A stretch of 59,905 bases of DNA from Gloeobacterales cyanobacterium ES-bin-313 (GTDB taxonomy: Bacteria; Cyanobacteriota; Cyanobacteriia; Gloeobacterales; Gloeobacteraceae): positions 1 through 59,905 of the forward strand of contig JACMLN010000037.1 of the NCBI GenBank assembly GCA_014379585.1. Direction: 5' to 3'. Shown here in pieces: positions 7,271 through 14,963 of the stretch. A program made the position numbers and the translations under genes. The stretch's first letter is position 1. Each line of letters opens with the position of its first letter. The notes below the pieces were generated by a model. That model saw only the letters and a program-made list of their open reading frames with translations. It made no database searches and was not told the DNA's origin.

Positions 7271-8662
7271 ATGGCTGATCCAAAGACACCCCAGGCACAG
7301 GGCACTGCTCCCCTGATTCAACGCATTTTGAATATGACAGGTTATTTCGAGAACAGTGTGTATATACCCCAAAGCTTTTCAGGAATTAGCAATAACTTTG
7401 ATGGCCAGGGGATTAGCGTCGGTGTTCTTCAGCAAAATATTGGCAGAGGCAGTCTGCAACCCATGCTGAAAAAGCTGGATACAGAACATCCTGAAGTGCT
7501 CAAATCGGTTTTTGGGAAAGACTATTCTAGTCTTCATCGCATGTTGAAAATGCCCCAGGATAGCCAATTAGAGTGGGCAAAACAGATCCAAACACCCGGT
7601 AAGGATGGCGTCAATCCCTGGCCAAGGTGGAAGAAAGAATTTAAGGCCCTTGGCCAAACCTCTGAATACCAGCAGATTCAAATTGGGGCGGCTGAGGCGG
7701 TTTATCAGAAATCTCTGAAGCTCTGCAAGCAGTTTGGTCTGCGCTCAGAACGTGGCGTTGCTTTTATGTTTGATGTTGTTACCCAAAATGGCGGGATCGA
7801 AAAAAAAGGGTTGCACATCGGCCAGGATATCCAACGAGATATCGACGTACTCAAAAAAACAGGCAAAGATTCAGAAGAAGCAAGGATGGCAGCGATTGCG
7901 AGGCGTCGAACTGCTGCATGCAATCCAAGGTGGCGCGCGGATGCCCTCAATCGCAAAATGACGATTGCGACGGGCAATGGGGTCGTCCATGGAAGTACGA
8001 TTGATCTCGACAAGCAATTTCACATCACCCTTGATCCTGCCCAGGATCTTGCTGCTGAAAAAACACCGATCACTGGAACGCAAACTGCTACAGCACAAGC
8101 ACAAACCGCATCTATAAATCCAGAGTTGCGTCCAGAGTTACAAGCTGTCACGAATACAATCGAAGTGCGAGCCGCTGCTAACTCAATTCTTGAAAAACGC
8201 GGCTCCCTTGAAAAAGGTATCGCTTCTTACAAAGGCAAAACTTACGGTTTGCAGGCGGATCAAGAAGGATTGACGATTACCCGCAACGACGAGGTGATCT
8301 ATCAAAAAACTGGCGAACAAGAAGTCAATCACCTTCAGATCCAAGATGTAAAAGCACTTACAGAAGCTGCAAAACAAGTGCAACAGGAGCCTGCCGCCGC
8401 TGAGACCTATGCAAAGCTGACCGAGAGTATTGTGCAGAAAGCAGGTCAACCGGAGCGCGATACCGTCGTTTATCGGGGCAAGGGCTATGAATTTATGCGC
8501 AGCGATGAGGGACTGCGGGTACGTAGGGATGGCTCTGCGATCTTTGCCCAGAACACCCAAGGTGAAACAACTCTCAACAAGCTCACAGATCTCGATGCGC
8601 TCGTCTTCAAGCAGATTGACCAGCGCGTTAGCCCACAGCCCACCGTCCTCGCCGAACGTTGA
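7271..8662 (+). CDS. Chitosanase/lysozyme-like protein with duplicated C-terminal domain
   Basis: Residues about 10-180 resemble the all-alpha chitosanase (GH46)/lysozyme superfamily. IQRILNMTGYFENS carries a candidate catalytic Glu, NNFDGQGISVGVLQQNIG matches the region with the second acid, and VAFMFDVVTQNGGI fits a later core helix. No signal peptide is seen. After an Ala/Thr/Gln linker (about 255-290) come two similar units of roughly 70 residues. Unit 1 has YKGKTYGLQADQEGLTITRNDEVIYQKTGEQEVN (shown in pieces: YKGKTYGLQ, GLTITRNDEVIY). Unit 2 has YRGKGYEFMRSDEGLRVRRDG. Leaderless muramidases of this sort occur in phage tails and as cargo. The nearby injection-system genes make cargo possible but unproven. 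Confidence 0.65.
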   Translation: MADPKTPQAQGTAPLIQRILNMTGYFENSVYIPQSFSGISNNFDGQGISVGVLQQNIGRGSLQPMLKKLDTEHPEVLKSVFGKDYSSLHRMLKMPQDSQLEWAKQIQTPGKDGVNPWPRWKKEFKALGQTSEYQQIQIGAAEAVYQKSLKLCKQFGLRSERGVAFMFDVVTQNGGIEKKGLHIGQDIQRDIDVLKKTGKDSEEARMAAIARRRTAACNPRWRADALNRKMTIATGNGVVHGSTIDLDKQFHITLDPAQDLAAEKTPITGTQTATAQAQTASINPELRPELQAVTNTIEVRAAANSILEKRGSLEKGIASYKGKTYGLQADQEGLTITRNDEVIYQKTGEQEVNHLQIQDVKALTEAAKQVQQEPAAAETYAKLTESIVQKAGQPERDTVVYRGKGYEFMRSDEGLRVRRDGSAIFAQNTQGETTLNKLTDLDALVFKQIDQRVSPQPTVLAER

Positions 8663-8698
8663 GACGTACACTGGTCTTGACGGGTTAGTGGACGTACC

Positions 8699-8914
8699 AT
8701 GGGCGAAAGTAAAAAGCGCAGACAGGATCTAGGGGAAGTCTACGGAAACCCCGACAAAGAACGCTACTTTGAATCGATTCCATTCACCAAGGAACAGGGA
8801 CGCTTCTGGTACAAGTTCACCGTGACAGGCACTTGGATCTGCATTGGCACCATCGCTGCTGCTTGGATCATTGTTCGGCTTGGGGTGGCAATGAAATGGT
8901 GGGGACTGTCCTAG
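8699..8914 (+). CDS. DUF2839 family small membrane protein
   Basis: A 71-residue protein starting MGESKKRRQDLGEVYGNP, then FTKEQGRFWYKFTVTGTW and one hydrophobic helix (about 45-63) ending KWWGLS. This is the cyanobacterial DUF2839 pattern: a basic soluble start, a KEQ block and a single membrane span. Function unknown. Its last codons overlap the start of rlmD by 19 bases, so the two are likely one transcript. Confidence 0.8.
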   Translation: MGESKKRRQDLGEVYGNPDKERYFESIPFTKEQGRFWYKFTVTGTWICIGTIAAAWIIVRLGVAMKWWGLS

Positions 8915-10263
8915 TGCAGCAGGGACAACTTGCCGAACTCCAGATCACGGCACTGGCGGCTGGGGGCGATGGGGTCGGTCGTTTGGACAATGGCTGTGTA
9001 GTCTTTGTGAGCGATGCTGTGCCCGGTGACCAGCTTGAAGTTCGCCTGGTTCGGGTCAAAAAAGGTCATGCCTTCGGCAAGATTTCTCGCCTACTAGAAC
9101 CATCCCCCCAGCGTGTTCGCCCATCCTGTATCGTCGCGGATCGCTGTGGCAGTTGCCAGTGGCAAGCTGTCGATTACCAAAGTCAGCTCGTCGCAAAACA
9201 TACCCAAGTGATCGATGCCCTTACCCATCTCGGTGGCTTTCTAGATCCCCCTGTTGCAGCCGTACTACCTCAGATTCACCCGTTGGGCTATCGCAACAAA
9301 TCGACTTTTCCGGTGGGTCGCAACAGCCTCGGTGAATTGGTGATCGGCTACTACCGCAAGGATTCGCACCGCATCGTCAATCTCAACGCCTGCCCGGTTC
9401 AAGATGATCGACTCAATCCCCTCCTCGCCGCTGCCAAACACCAGATGCGCACAAAAGGCTGGATTCCCTACGACGAAACAACACACCGAGGCACCCTGCG
9501 CCACTTGTCCCTGCGGATTGGGGAGCGCACAGGGGAAATGCTGCTTACTTTCATCGTTCGCGATCGACAATTGCCCGGACTAGAGGACGTTGCCCAAGCC
9601 CTTCAAGAAGATTTTCCAGCTCTCGTCGGAATCTGCATCAACGAAAATTCCCTAAGAGGCAATGCCATCTTTGGTGAAAAGACCGAGTGTATTGCAGGCC
9701 GTCCTTATCTTGAAGACAAGCTCGATGACCTCACGTTTGCGATTGAGCCGACTACTTTTTTCCAGATTTGCACGGCGCAAGCAGAAGTGATTGCACGCCT
9801 AGTGGTCGCTGCGGCGCAAGCACAGCCGGAAGATACGCTGATCGATGCCTACTGCGGGATCGGTACTTTGACGTTGCCCCTCGCCCGCGCAGCCGGACGG
9901 TTGATCGGGATCGAAAATCATCCGCGCTCCATCGAACAGGCAAAGCGCAATGCCCAAAATAATCACTTCCAAAACTGCCATTTTGTACTTGGAACAGTCG
10001 AAGCAGAACTAGAACATTTTCCAGCCAATATCATCACCCTCGATCCACCACGTCGGGGCTGTGAACCGCAAGTACTAGAAGCCATTCTCAAAAACCGCCC
10101 GCGCCGGATTATCTATGTCAGCTGCAACCCAGCTACCCTGGCACGGGATCTGAAAATCTTGGTAGCCGGTGGCTATACGCTCGCCCAAGTGCAGCCAGTG
10201 GATCTGTTCGCCCAAACTCACCACGTCGAGTCAATTGCCACCCTCAATTGGCAGAACCGTTGA
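8896..10263 (+). CDS. rlmD: 23S rRNA (uracil-C5)-methyltransferase, RlmD/RumA type
   Basis: A TRAM domain (about residues 5-65, ITALAAGGDGVGR) is followed by iron-sulfur cysteines Cys78, Cys84, Cys87 (CIVADRCGSC) and Cys166. A methyltransferase core then shows YCGIGT (319-324), DPPRRGC (383-389) and the catalytic nucleophile Cys410 in VSCNPATLARD. This is the RumA/RlmD layout that methylates uracil C5 in 23S rRNA; which uracil is modified cannot be read from sequence. ATG 8896 follows GGGGTGG. A GTG at 8914, overlapping the upstream stop as TAGTG, is an equally plausible start. Its 3' end overlaps a convergent acetyltransferase gene by 20 bases. Confidence 0.9.
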   Translation: MVGTVLVQQGQLAELQITALAAGGDGVGRLDNGCVVFVSDAVPGDQLEVRLVRVKKGHAFGKISRLLEPSPQRVRPSCIVADRCGSCQWQAVDYQSQLVAKHTQVIDALTHLGGFLDPPVAAVLPQIHPLGYRNKSTFPVGRNSLGELVIGYYRKDSHRIVNLNACPVQDDRLNPLLAAAKHQMRTKGWIPYDETTHRGTLRHLSLRIGERTGEMLLTFIVRDRQLPGLEDVAQALQEDFPALVGICINENSLRGNAIFGEKTECIAGRPYLEDKLDDLTFAIEPTTFFQICTAQAEVIARLVVAAAQAQPEDTLIDAYCGIGTLTLPLARAAGRLIGIENHPRSIEQAKRNAQNNHFQNCHFVLGTVEAELEHFPANIITLDPPRRGCEPQVLEAILKNRPRRIIYVSCNPATLARDLKILVAGGYTLAQVQPVDLFAQTHHVESIATLNWQNR

Positions 10264-10774
10264 GGGCAAGCTGCACTTCGTAGAATCCATCCGCATAAGA
10301 AACCTCAAAACCAAGGCGGCGGCAGAGTTTGAGCATCGGTTGATTGCTGCTGAGAACGTAACCTTCCAAGCTTTGCAAACCTTGAAATCGCGCCACCTCG
10401 ATGGCTTTTTCCAAAAGTTTGCGGCCTAGCCCTTGACGATGCCAGGGATCTGCAACAATCAGAGCAAATTCAGCGCTTCCACCACCGAGATGGGCAAGAC
10501 GTACAACCCCTAACTCTTCAACTTGGCTTGGATATTGCACAGCAGTGATGGCGAGTTCACGACTGCGATCAAAATTTGTAAAGCGCTCAACATCGGCATC
10601 GGTAATCTTCTGGCAGTCGGGCAATTGAAAGAAGCGCTGAAAAAGCGATTGGCGAGAGCAACGATAAAATAACCCCCAGTGCAGCGCCAGATCCGTCGAT
10701 TGTAGAGGGCGCAAATACACATTCAACCCACTACGCAACTGCCAAGTTTCCTCAGGGACATCCAGGATTTTCAT
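10244..10774 (-). CDS. GNAT family N-acetyltransferase (Pat-like domain)
   Basis: A 176-residue single-domain GNAT. The acetyl-CoA loop is ALIVADPWHRQGLGRKLLEK, followed by YVLSSNQPMLKLCRRLGF. The N-terminal block LRPLQSTDLALHWGLFYRCSRQS resembles the acetyltransferase domain attached to acyl-CoA-synthetase-like Pat proteins (protein lysine acetyltransferases), but the large upstream domains are absent. The substrate could therefore be a protein lysine, but this is inference. Overlaps the rlmD 3' end convergently. Confidence 0.82.
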   Translation of the reverse strand: MKILDVPEETWQLRSGLNVYLRPLQSTDLALHWGLFYRCSRQSLFQRFFQLPDCQKITDADVERFTNFDRSRELAITAVQYPSQVEELGVVRLAHLGGGSAEFALIVADPWHRQGLGRKLLEKAIEVARFQGLQSLEGYVLSSNQPMLKLCRRLGFEVSYADGFYEVQLALNGSAN

Positions 10775-10863
10775 AAGCTGTCCAAATCCATGCCCATCTT
10801 AGCGCTCATGCGCAAAGCCTCACGTTTTGCGTGAAGCCTACCGCACGAACCAAAATCAGGCAC

Positions 10864-10887
10864 GTAGGGGCGCAGCATACTGCGCCC
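10864..10887. repeat. Palindromic intergenic repeat, copy 2
   Basis: GTAGGGGCGCAGCATACTGCGCCC lies between the dapL stop and the start of the upstream-facing acetyltransferase gene, both on minus. It differs by one base in the core from copy 3 (37964). Could form a hairpin in RNA; no T-run follows. Confidence 0.75.
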
Positions 10888-10908
10888 AGACATCGATCAC
10901 ACTACCTG

Positions 10909-12087
10909 TCAAGCATCGAAACGGAACCCTGCTTTATCCATCCGATCGATCGCTTCGCGCATCCGATCGTCAGGGACGGTCAGGGCGATCCGAAAGTAAC
11001 CTTCGCCGTAGGCACCGTAGCCATTTCCCGGTGGAACGATGATGCCGCACTTGTCGAGGAGGGTACTGATGAACTCTAGCGAAGTCTTGAAAGATTTCGG
11101 AATCGGTGCCCAGACATAGAGCGTTGCCTTAGGTGCAGTCAACGGCCAGCCCAAAGAGCAAAGTCCATCGACGAGAATATTGCGGCGGTTTTGATAGACA
11201 GACATCAATTCGTGCAGGCGCTCATCGCTCATGCCAAAAGCAGCAATGGCTGCCTCTTGAATGGCTTTGAAGGCTCCAGAGTCAATGTTTGTTTTCACTT
11301 GGCCGAGACCACCGATGCCCATGGCGTTGCCGATCACAAAGCCGATGCGCCAACCAGTCATGTTGTAGGCTTTCGAGCAAGAGAGATACTCAAGGGCAAC
11401 GTCTTTTGCCCCAGGCACCTGAAAGATGCTAGGAGGCTTATAGCCGTCGTAAGCCATTTCGCTGTAGGCATTGTCGTGGCAGATGAGAACATCGTGCTTT
11501 TTCGCAAAGTGGACGAGCTTCTCGAAGAACTCTAGAGTTGCCAGTGCACCAGTCGGGTTGTTGGGATAGTTGATCCAGAGCAGTTTGGCTTTGCGGGCGA
11601 CTTCGTCGGGAATGGCATCGAGATCTGGCAAATAATCTCTTTCCGGCAACAGGGGCATGGTGTAGTATTCGCCCCCGGCAAAGATCGTCGAGGTGCGATA
11701 GACCGGATAGGCTGGGTCAGGAATCAAGGTGAAATCGCCGGGATCGACAAAAGCCAGAAAAGTATTATGAATTGCTTCTTTGGATCCGATAGACGAAATC
11801 ACTTCCGTATCAGGATTCCAACCACCGACACCGAAACGCCGCTCGAACCAAGCTGCCGCTGCTTCGCGATAGGCTTTGGTGCCTTTGTAGGGGGGGTAGT
11901 TGTGGGTGGAAGGATCATCGATCGCCCGATGCATAGCCTGCAAGACAATATCAGGCGTGGGCTTGTCGGGATCGCCGATCCCCATATTGATAATGTCAAC
12001 GCCACGGGCGACAGCTTCGTCGCGGCGACGGTCAATTTCGGCAAACAAGTACGGTGGGATGCGATCCAAACGGCTGGCAGTCTTCAT
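10909..12087 (-). CDS. dapL: LL-diaminopimelate aminotransferase (class I/II PLP enzyme)
   Basis: A 392-residue fold-type I aminotransferase. The PLP-binding lysine is Lys239 in SCSKAYNMTGWRIGF. YPNNPTG (174-180), Asp205 and Tyr208 supply cofactor contacts. N-terminal SRLDRIPPYLFAEID and the block HNYPPYKGTKAYREA match DapL-type enzymes, which convert tetrahydrodipicolinate directly to LL-diaminopimelate for lysine and peptidoglycan in cyanobacteria. A related aromatic or general aminotransferase role cannot be excluded from sequence alone. It is transcribed alone; its upstream region carries twin hairpin repeats. Confidence 0.85.
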   Translation of the reverse strand: MKTASRLDRIPPYLFAEIDRRRDEAVARGVDIINMGIGDPDKPTPDIVLQAMHRAIDDPSTHNYPPYKGTKAYREAAAAWFERRFGVGGWNPDTEVISSIGSKEAIHNTFLAFVDPGDFTLIPDPAYPVYRTSTIFAGGEYYTMPLLPERDYLPDLDAIPDEVARKAKLLWINYPNNPTGALATLEFFEKLVHFAKKHDVLICHDNAYSEMAYDGYKPPSIFQVPGAKDVALEYLSCSKAYNMTGWRIGFVIGNAMGIGGLGQVKTNIDSGAFKAIQEAAIAAFGMSDERLHELMSVYQNRRNILVDGLCSLGWPLTAPKATLYVWAPIPKSFKTSLEFISTLLDKCGIIVPPGNGYGAYGEGYFRIALTVPDDRMREAIDRMDKAGFRFDA

Positions 12088-12134
12088 AAAAAATGTAGAA
12101 TTTCGAACCGCAACATTCTACTGTGCCCTAAGCT

Positions 12135-12199
12135 ACTTCTGAAAATCTCTTTTCAGAAAACCGCTGATTTCCATGGGACTTCTGAAAATCTCTTTTCAG
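12135..12199. repeat. Twin direct repeats, each a hairpin, upstream of dapL
   Basis: A 22-base word starting ACTTCTGAAAATC and ending TTTTCAG occurs identically at 12135-12156 and 12178-12199 (period 43). Within each, CTGAAAA-TCTC-TTTTCAG is a perfect 7-base stem with a 4-base loop. They lie 48-112 bases upstream of the dapL start, on the leader side. They could be operators or RNA hairpins. Two units are too few for a CRISPR call. Confidence 0.7.
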
Positions 12200-12373
12200 T
12201 AAACCCGTGAGATTGATAAAGCAGCCCTCGCACCGGAAATCTCGTGGCTCGACGCGAAGTGCCCCGAAGGAAACCCCCTTGGGGGGCTAGCGCCCTGAAA
12301 GAAGCACTCTTGGGGTGTCCCCTGGGATTGTGCCGAAGGTTATTGACCACCAACGCTCCGATTGCCATGAATT

Positions 12374-13246
12374 TCAAGCAAAAGGCCGAAGTGCCGCGAT
12401 CATCGCCTGGGTATCTTTAGGTCGCGCGAGAGGATCGAAAGCACTTGCAGCACTCAGCACCCGAATTAAAGGTCTCGGTAAGAAGTCAAAAGAATCGAGG
12501 ATAAATCGGCGCTCCCGTGGCTCATAGTATTTGCCTGGATACTGGCGCGTGAGCAAGTACATCAAGGTGGTCGCCACCCCAAAAATATCTGACTGGAGGC
12601 AGGGCCGGCCCTGACTTTGCTCCGGAGCACCGTAGCCAGGCGTGGCAATACGAGTTCCCTGGCGATTGCTGGCTTCTTTGACTGCTCCAAAATCGATCAA
12701 AGTAATCTTACTGGGGTTAAATCGGAAAATTAAATTTGCAGGCTTAATATCGCGATGAATAATCGGTGGATTGTGACCGTGCATATAACTGAGTACTTCA
12801 CAGGTCTCAATCATCCAACCGACGGCTTGGGCAATCGATGCTGGCAGGGCATGTTCTAGGGTAGAACCATGCACCATCTCCATGACCAAATAGTAGCTAT
12901 TATCAGTGGTGAAATAATCGTAAAACTTAGGGATGCCAGGGTGATTTAGCGCCGCTAAGGTATTTGCTTCTCTTAGGAACAATTCCCGCGCTTTGGCTTT
13001 GCGAGAGAGGTCGGCATCAATTTCTTTCAGTACTGCAAGGCGGTCTGTTTGACAGTTATATACCAAGTAAGTTGTGCTCATTCCGCCTTGGGCGAGGGGG
13101 CCGATCACTTCGTAGCGGTTGTTATTATCCGGATTTTCAAGAAACCCCTGACGCACAATCAGATAGCCACAAGTACGGCAGAAACGCCCATTTTTCGGGT
13201 TTTGGTCGCAACAGGCAGATCGCACCATGCTTCTGGTACTTGTCAT
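12374..13246 (-). CDS. Serine/threonine protein kinase with N-terminal 4-Cys motif
   Basis: A 290-residue soluble Hanks-type kinase. The N-terminus carries Cys12/13 and Cys23/26 (FCRTCG), the 4-Cys prefix seen in many cyanobacterial kinases. Kinase motifs are complete: glycine loop GPLAQGGMSTTY, Lys74 in AVLKEID, HRDIKPAN (Asp166, Asn171), DFG at 185-187 and APEQ in the activation region. No membrane segment or sensor domain follows, so it ends with the catalytic domain. GAGGA seven bases upstream supports this ATG. It lies 118 bases downstream of the last injection-system gene on the same strand, so co-transcription is possible. Confidence 0.88.
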   Translation of the reverse strand: MTSTRSMVRSACCDQNPKNGRFCRTCGYLIVRQGFLENPDNNNRYEVIGPLAQGGMSTTYLVYNCQTDRLAVLKEIDADLSRKAKARELFLREANTLAALNHPGIPKFYDYFTTDNSYYLVMEMVHGSTLEHALPASIAQAVGWMIETCEVLSYMHGHNPPIIHRDIKPANLIFRFNPSKITLIDFGAVKEASNRQGTRIATPGYGAPEQSQGRPCLQSDIFGVATTLMYLLTRQYPGKYYEPRERRFILDSFDFLPRPLIRVLSAASAFDPLARPKDTQAMIAALRPFA

Positions 13247-13363
13247 CGCATTTCCTCACTGAGGTAAACAGTAAATAGACGACTCCCAAAGTGCCTTTGG
13301 AAATCGGCCGAGCAGATCTGTGTCCAGAATAACCGTCTGTAGAGACACTCTCCAGCAAACTGC

Positions 13364-13582
13364 TTATTGGTTGAGTAAGGCTCGCCACCAATCATCCTCA
13401 TCGGCCACTTGCTTCTGGGCAACCTGGGGCTGCTGCGTTTTTTTGTTCATCTTACCGATCTCATCGACCCAGCGCTGGCGACTGCTGTGCTCTAAGTCCA
13501 AAATTTCAGCCGAAGCCCAATGAAAGTGATAGGCGATGTAGGCTACCTCCTCGAACAGGCGGTCGGAGGGGTAGCCTACAAT
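13364..13582 (-). CDS. DUF6760-like small protein of contractile injection systems
   Basis: A short frame missed by standard start rules. From ATT at 13582 it reads (I/M)VGYPSDRLFEEVAYIAYH, then FHWASAEILDLEHSSRQRW and VDEIGKMNKK, ending DDWWRALLNQ (72 residues). The GYPSDRLFEEVAYIAYHFHW block matches from memory the small DUF6760 protein found after gp41-like proteins in contractile injection loci. There is no ATG, GTG or TTG in frame between the upstream stop and the conserved start, so ATT (AUU) is the likely initiation codon; a GGGGGA run lies directly before it. It overlaps the preceding gene by 7 bases. Role in assembly unknown. Confidence 0.75.
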   Translation of the reverse strand: MVGYPSDRLFEEVAYIAYHFHWASAEILDLEHSSRQRWVDEIGKMNKKTQQPQVAQKQVADEDDWWRALLNQ

Positions 13583-13956
13583 TCCCCCGCGAGGGCAAGC
13601 TCCACCGCAAACTGGCTATTGCATTGAGGGCACTCAGCCGGAATATGCACATTGCCCTGCTGATTGAGTCGGTTATACAACTCCCGCAAGTAAGCAATAT
13701 CCCGTGTAAACAGCCCTTCAAGCAGCTTCGGGCTGACAGAATTTAAGCTGCCCAAACGGAGAATCACCCGCGAAAGCATCACCAAGGTTCCATAGGGTGG
13801 ATGTTCTTGGGCAGTGCGATCCCGTTGCACAGCCATTTCATCTCTGGCTGTGGCCAAGCGCATGATGCCTTTACGGTGAACATGCCCCTGTGCATCGATC
13901 AAGCCACGGGGCAGGGTAAATTCAAATTCGGTCTGAAAATTTTCTTTGCGAACCAT
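13576..13956 (-). CDS. Phage tail assembly (gp41-like) protein, copy 2 with CxxC tail
   Basis: The 126-residue protein contains FQTEFEFTLPRGLIDAQGHV, HRKGIMRLATARDEM and VILRLGSLNSV, the conserved layout of the tail assembly/gp41-like family in contractile injection loci. It is clearly paralogous to the next gene upstream (13993-14316). Unlike that copy it has a C-terminal CPQCNSQF, half of a zinc-ribbon-like motif. Probably a chaperone or adaptor between tube and baseplate; the exact role is not established. Overlaps the DUF6760-like gene by 7 bases. Confidence 0.8.
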   Translation of the reverse strand: MVRKENFQTEFEFTLPRGLIDAQGHVHRKGIMRLATARDEMAVQRDRTAQEHPPYGTLVMLSRVILRLGSLNSVSPKLLEGLFTRDIAYLRELYNRLNQQGNVHIPAECPQCNSQFAVELALAGEL

Positions 13957-13992
13957 AGCAACAACGAGAGCGATAAGAACAAAATAGCCCCT

Positions 13993-14316
13993 TCATGCTT
14001 GGGGTGTTTTGGCCGATTTTTCTTCGGGGATCAAATCATTGATTTTGCGGTAAAAATTTTGGAGATAGTTCAAATCTGCAGAAAAGAAGCCCTCGACGAC
14101 ACCTGTGGTGACTTCTTGAAGGGCACCCAAGCGCAGAATCACCCGTGCCAGGATAATCACAGTCGCATAAGCAGGATTGGCTTTGACGCGGGGATCCCGC
14201 AGTGGTGTAATCTCGTCGATGGCCGTTGCCAGTCGCATCACTCCCTTGCGGTGGAGGTTGCCTTCAGGATCGAGATAACCCTTCGGCAAAGTGAATTCGA
14301 ATTCCGTTTGAAACAT
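13993..14316 (-). CDS. Phage tail assembly (gp41-like) protein, copy 1
   Basis: A 107-residue protein beginning MFQTEFEFTLPKGYLDPEG with HRKGVMRLATAIDEI, YATVIILARVILRLGAL and FFSADLNYLQNFYRKIN. It aligns along its whole length with the following gene (13576-13956), so the pair is a tandem duplication. This copy lacks the CxxC tail and ends in a Lys/Ala-rich stretch. Located between the third tube-like gene (24 bases) and the second copy (36 bases), on one transcript. Confidence 0.8.
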   Translation of the reverse strand: MFQTEFEFTLPKGYLDPEGNLHRKGVMRLATAIDEITPLRDPRVKANPAYATVIILARVILRLGALQEVTTGVVEGFFSADLNYLQNFYRKINDLIPEEKSAKTPQA

Positions 14317-14340
14317 GGTCGTTCGGCCTACAATCCCTTA

Positions 14341-14928
14341 TCAAATTGAGAAGCTAGCGCCAGCAGAGGCGGAAGCGGAAACCCCCATGCTCATGGATGC
14401 GGAAGCACTAAAGCTGGCAGTTGCAGAAGCAGAGTAGGAAAGGGAAGTTGTTTTCTGCAATCTGATCAAGTCTTCGACGGCCAATTTGAGTTCTTCGATG
14501 ACAAAATCTGTGCTTTTCGCACTCGCATCTGTGATCGAAAACTCTGTGGGCCAAGCCCTTTGGAAGTAGAAAACGGCTTGGGGCTGACCGTCTTGATTCA
14601 TGATTTTTAGGTAGCCATCGCGACGATTATTGCGCCACCGCCAGTCTTGGGTGGACTGAAACCATTCAGCAAAGGCATCGCTTGCGCTAATACAACGCCG
14701 CAGAACAATATCGCTGACATTCAAGTTGCCAGGAATCTTCGTTTCCTCGACGCGCCCGTAAGGAGCAGATCCCCAACGATCCCCACAGACTTCTGTCACT
14801 TTGATAGCGGGTTGGGCGATCTTAATCCCCTTGCACTCCAAAAAAGTGGCATCCGTGCTTTCGCTGCTGCCGACAAGTTTGAGGTCAACATAGAAACGGC
14901 AGGCGACTAACTTTTCAAGCTGTTCCAC
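14341..14928 (-). CDS. Tail tube-like protein (gp19 family) with Ser/Ala-rich tail
   Basis: A 195-residue protein with the tube/gp19-like fold region CRFYVDLKLVGSSESTDATF, ECKGIKIAQPAIKV, then KIPGNLNVSDIVLRR, WFQSTQDW and RDGYLKIMNQDG. It resembles the second type of inner tube or tube-initiator protein in injection systems rather than the two preceding paralogs. The last ~30 residues are almost only Ser, Ala and Met/Phe (SYSASATASFSASASMSM), which is unusual. Start is GTG, supported by GGAGG six to seven bases upstream. Distance to the preceding gene is 35 bases. Confidence 0.8.
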   Translation of the reverse strand: MEQLEKLVACRFYVDLKLVGSSESTDATFLECKGIKIAQPAIKVTEVCGDRWGSAPYGRVEETKIPGNLNVSDIVLRRCISASDAFAEWFQSTQDWRWRNNRRDGYLKIMNQDGQPQAVFYFQRAWPTEFSITDASAKSTDFVIEELKLAVEDLIRLQKTTSLSYSASATASFSASASMSMGVSASASAGASFSI

Positions 14929-14963
14929 CCGATGACCTCCAGTACTGCAGAAGCAAAATTAAA

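Noticed and set aside
12135-12199. CRISPR array
   Set aside because: Only two repeats with one 21-base spacer; each repeat is better explained as a hairpin, and no cas genes are near.
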